A DNA stretch of 64,000 bases, from NCBI GenBank assembly GCA_964036045.1, contig OZ038386.1:17062329-17126328 (forward strand), written 5' to 3'. This stretch comes from Eutreptiella sp. 'Long Island Sound 2002' (lineage: Eukaryota; Euglenozoa; Euglenophyceae; Eutreptiales; Eutreptiaceae). Made by a program: the position numbers and the translations under genes. Shown piece after piece: positions 63,244 through 64,000 of this stretch (positions are counted from its first letter, which is position 1; each line of letters opens with the position of its first letter). Below the pieces are notes generated by a model, which searched no databases, had not been told where the DNA came from, and was given only the letters and a program-made list of their open reading frames with translations.

Positions 63244-64000
63244 CTAAAGAAGGTCCCTACCAGGACCGGCCCCTGCTGTACCCCTTCCACCATTTCCTGT
63301 CACTCCTATGGTCTTGCTTCTCACCAGGTTCCGCATGATCTTGCCCTATCCTGCACAATTTCCCACAAAAAATAGTAAAATATGGCTCCTTCACACAAAT
63401 CCTGATCCCTTGCAATAACCAACTCCCAGGTACAATAGCTCAAATTAAAATAATCCACACTGAGGGCTTCCAAGGGTATTTGAGGTCCCGCGTTGACACT
63501 CAACAACTCCTTTCAACACGCCGGTCGTCTCACGGTGCACACGGAGACACGGGCGTTGGGCATGTACATAGAATTGCACCAACAGAATAATGGAAAAGCC
63601 CTGAAATTGGCATATGAACACCAATCAAGCAAAATTGGGGAAAGAGATAAACATACACAGTCACAGCCATAGACCCCTCATTCCCTGGACTCAAGACCTT
63701 CCCTTGACTTACCAACATATTGCCCTGAACCAGGTCAAATAAGATGACTAAATGCCATGTGCCAAAAGTCACTACACAAACCCCAAAAATGTGTTCACTC
63801 CCCAGTCTCTAGATCCTAGCCCAATAGGGGAGGTGGCTCGTCATGGCCTAGAGTGGCACTCAAGACCATGCCCTACCCTGACATAACCTTGGTTGGACTT
63901 GGAGTCGATTGGGCTTGGAGAATTGCCCCATGCAGATGACCTCACAACATAGCAAAATTAGGCAAATCACACCATAGTGCCCAAAATTCAATTATATACT
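63244..64000. other. Unique sequence to the window edge
   Basis: The satellite ends abruptly at GGCTGTGGGTG and is followed by sequence of ordinary composition in which I see no gene or repeat. Confidence 0.5.

Noticed and set aside
60538-63375. 945-codon ORF and several 300-400-codon ORFs on both strands
   Set aside because: They run through a 209-bp satellite and GC-rich lead-in; the frame changes with every unit and no domain is present.

Overview
The window is nuclear DNA of a eukaryote, most likely a microbial alga or a protist descended from one. Real genes are broken by GT-AG introns, some of several kilobases. The encoded modules are eukaryotic (RCC1, HYR, ShK, ankyrin, WWE, PHD, J-domain). 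The ribosome recycling factor at 1506-2543 carries a long organelle-type presequence with two hydrophobic segments, the layout known for plastid proteins of euglenids and dinoflagellates. All splice donors I could place are GT, which argues against a typical dinoflagellate. I cannot name the species. Gene density is low, and long poly-G/poly-C runs (9 to about 20 bases) recur every one to two kilobases.

Layout. 1-2.5 kb: a zinc-finger ORF resembling CGGBP1/BED fingers and the intronless ribosome recycling factor, both on the minus strand. 7.1-10.8 kb: two DNA transposons with poly-C/poly-G terminal inverted repeats and TA target duplications. Each has a recognisable empty site in a neighbouring repeat copy. 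They carry small SH3/Tudor-like ORFs and, in the larger one, spliced-looking exons.

13.2-52.0 kb: one very long minus-strand gene model of at least 17 exons, with reading phase matching at every junction tested from the HYR exon to the stop. In order it encodes an unknown beta-type module, a HYR domain, a ShK domain, an Ig-like domain, Ser/Thr/Pro stalks, a run of RCC1 repeats (mostly one exon per repeat, all phase 1-1), another stalk, a membrane-proximal domain, three transmembrane helices, a LIM-like zinc module, ankyrin-type repeats, a WWE domain and an R-S-E class ADP-ribosyltransferase domain. This reads as a transmembrane receptor or adhesion protein with an ADP-ribosylating cytoplasmic end. 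It is the main discovery candidate. Its introns hold transposon pieces, a J-domain relic, two nearly identical 1.87-kb repeats, a CCACCT minisatellite and many dispersed repeats.

52-64 kb: a PHD-finger ORF on the plus strand enclosed by 60-bp terminal inverted repeats, an AT-rich stretch with little recognisable content (57.9-60.3 kb), and a GC-rich satellite of about ten 209-bp units (61.1-63.2 kb). I saw no rRNA gene, no convincing intact tRNA gene and no CRISPR array.
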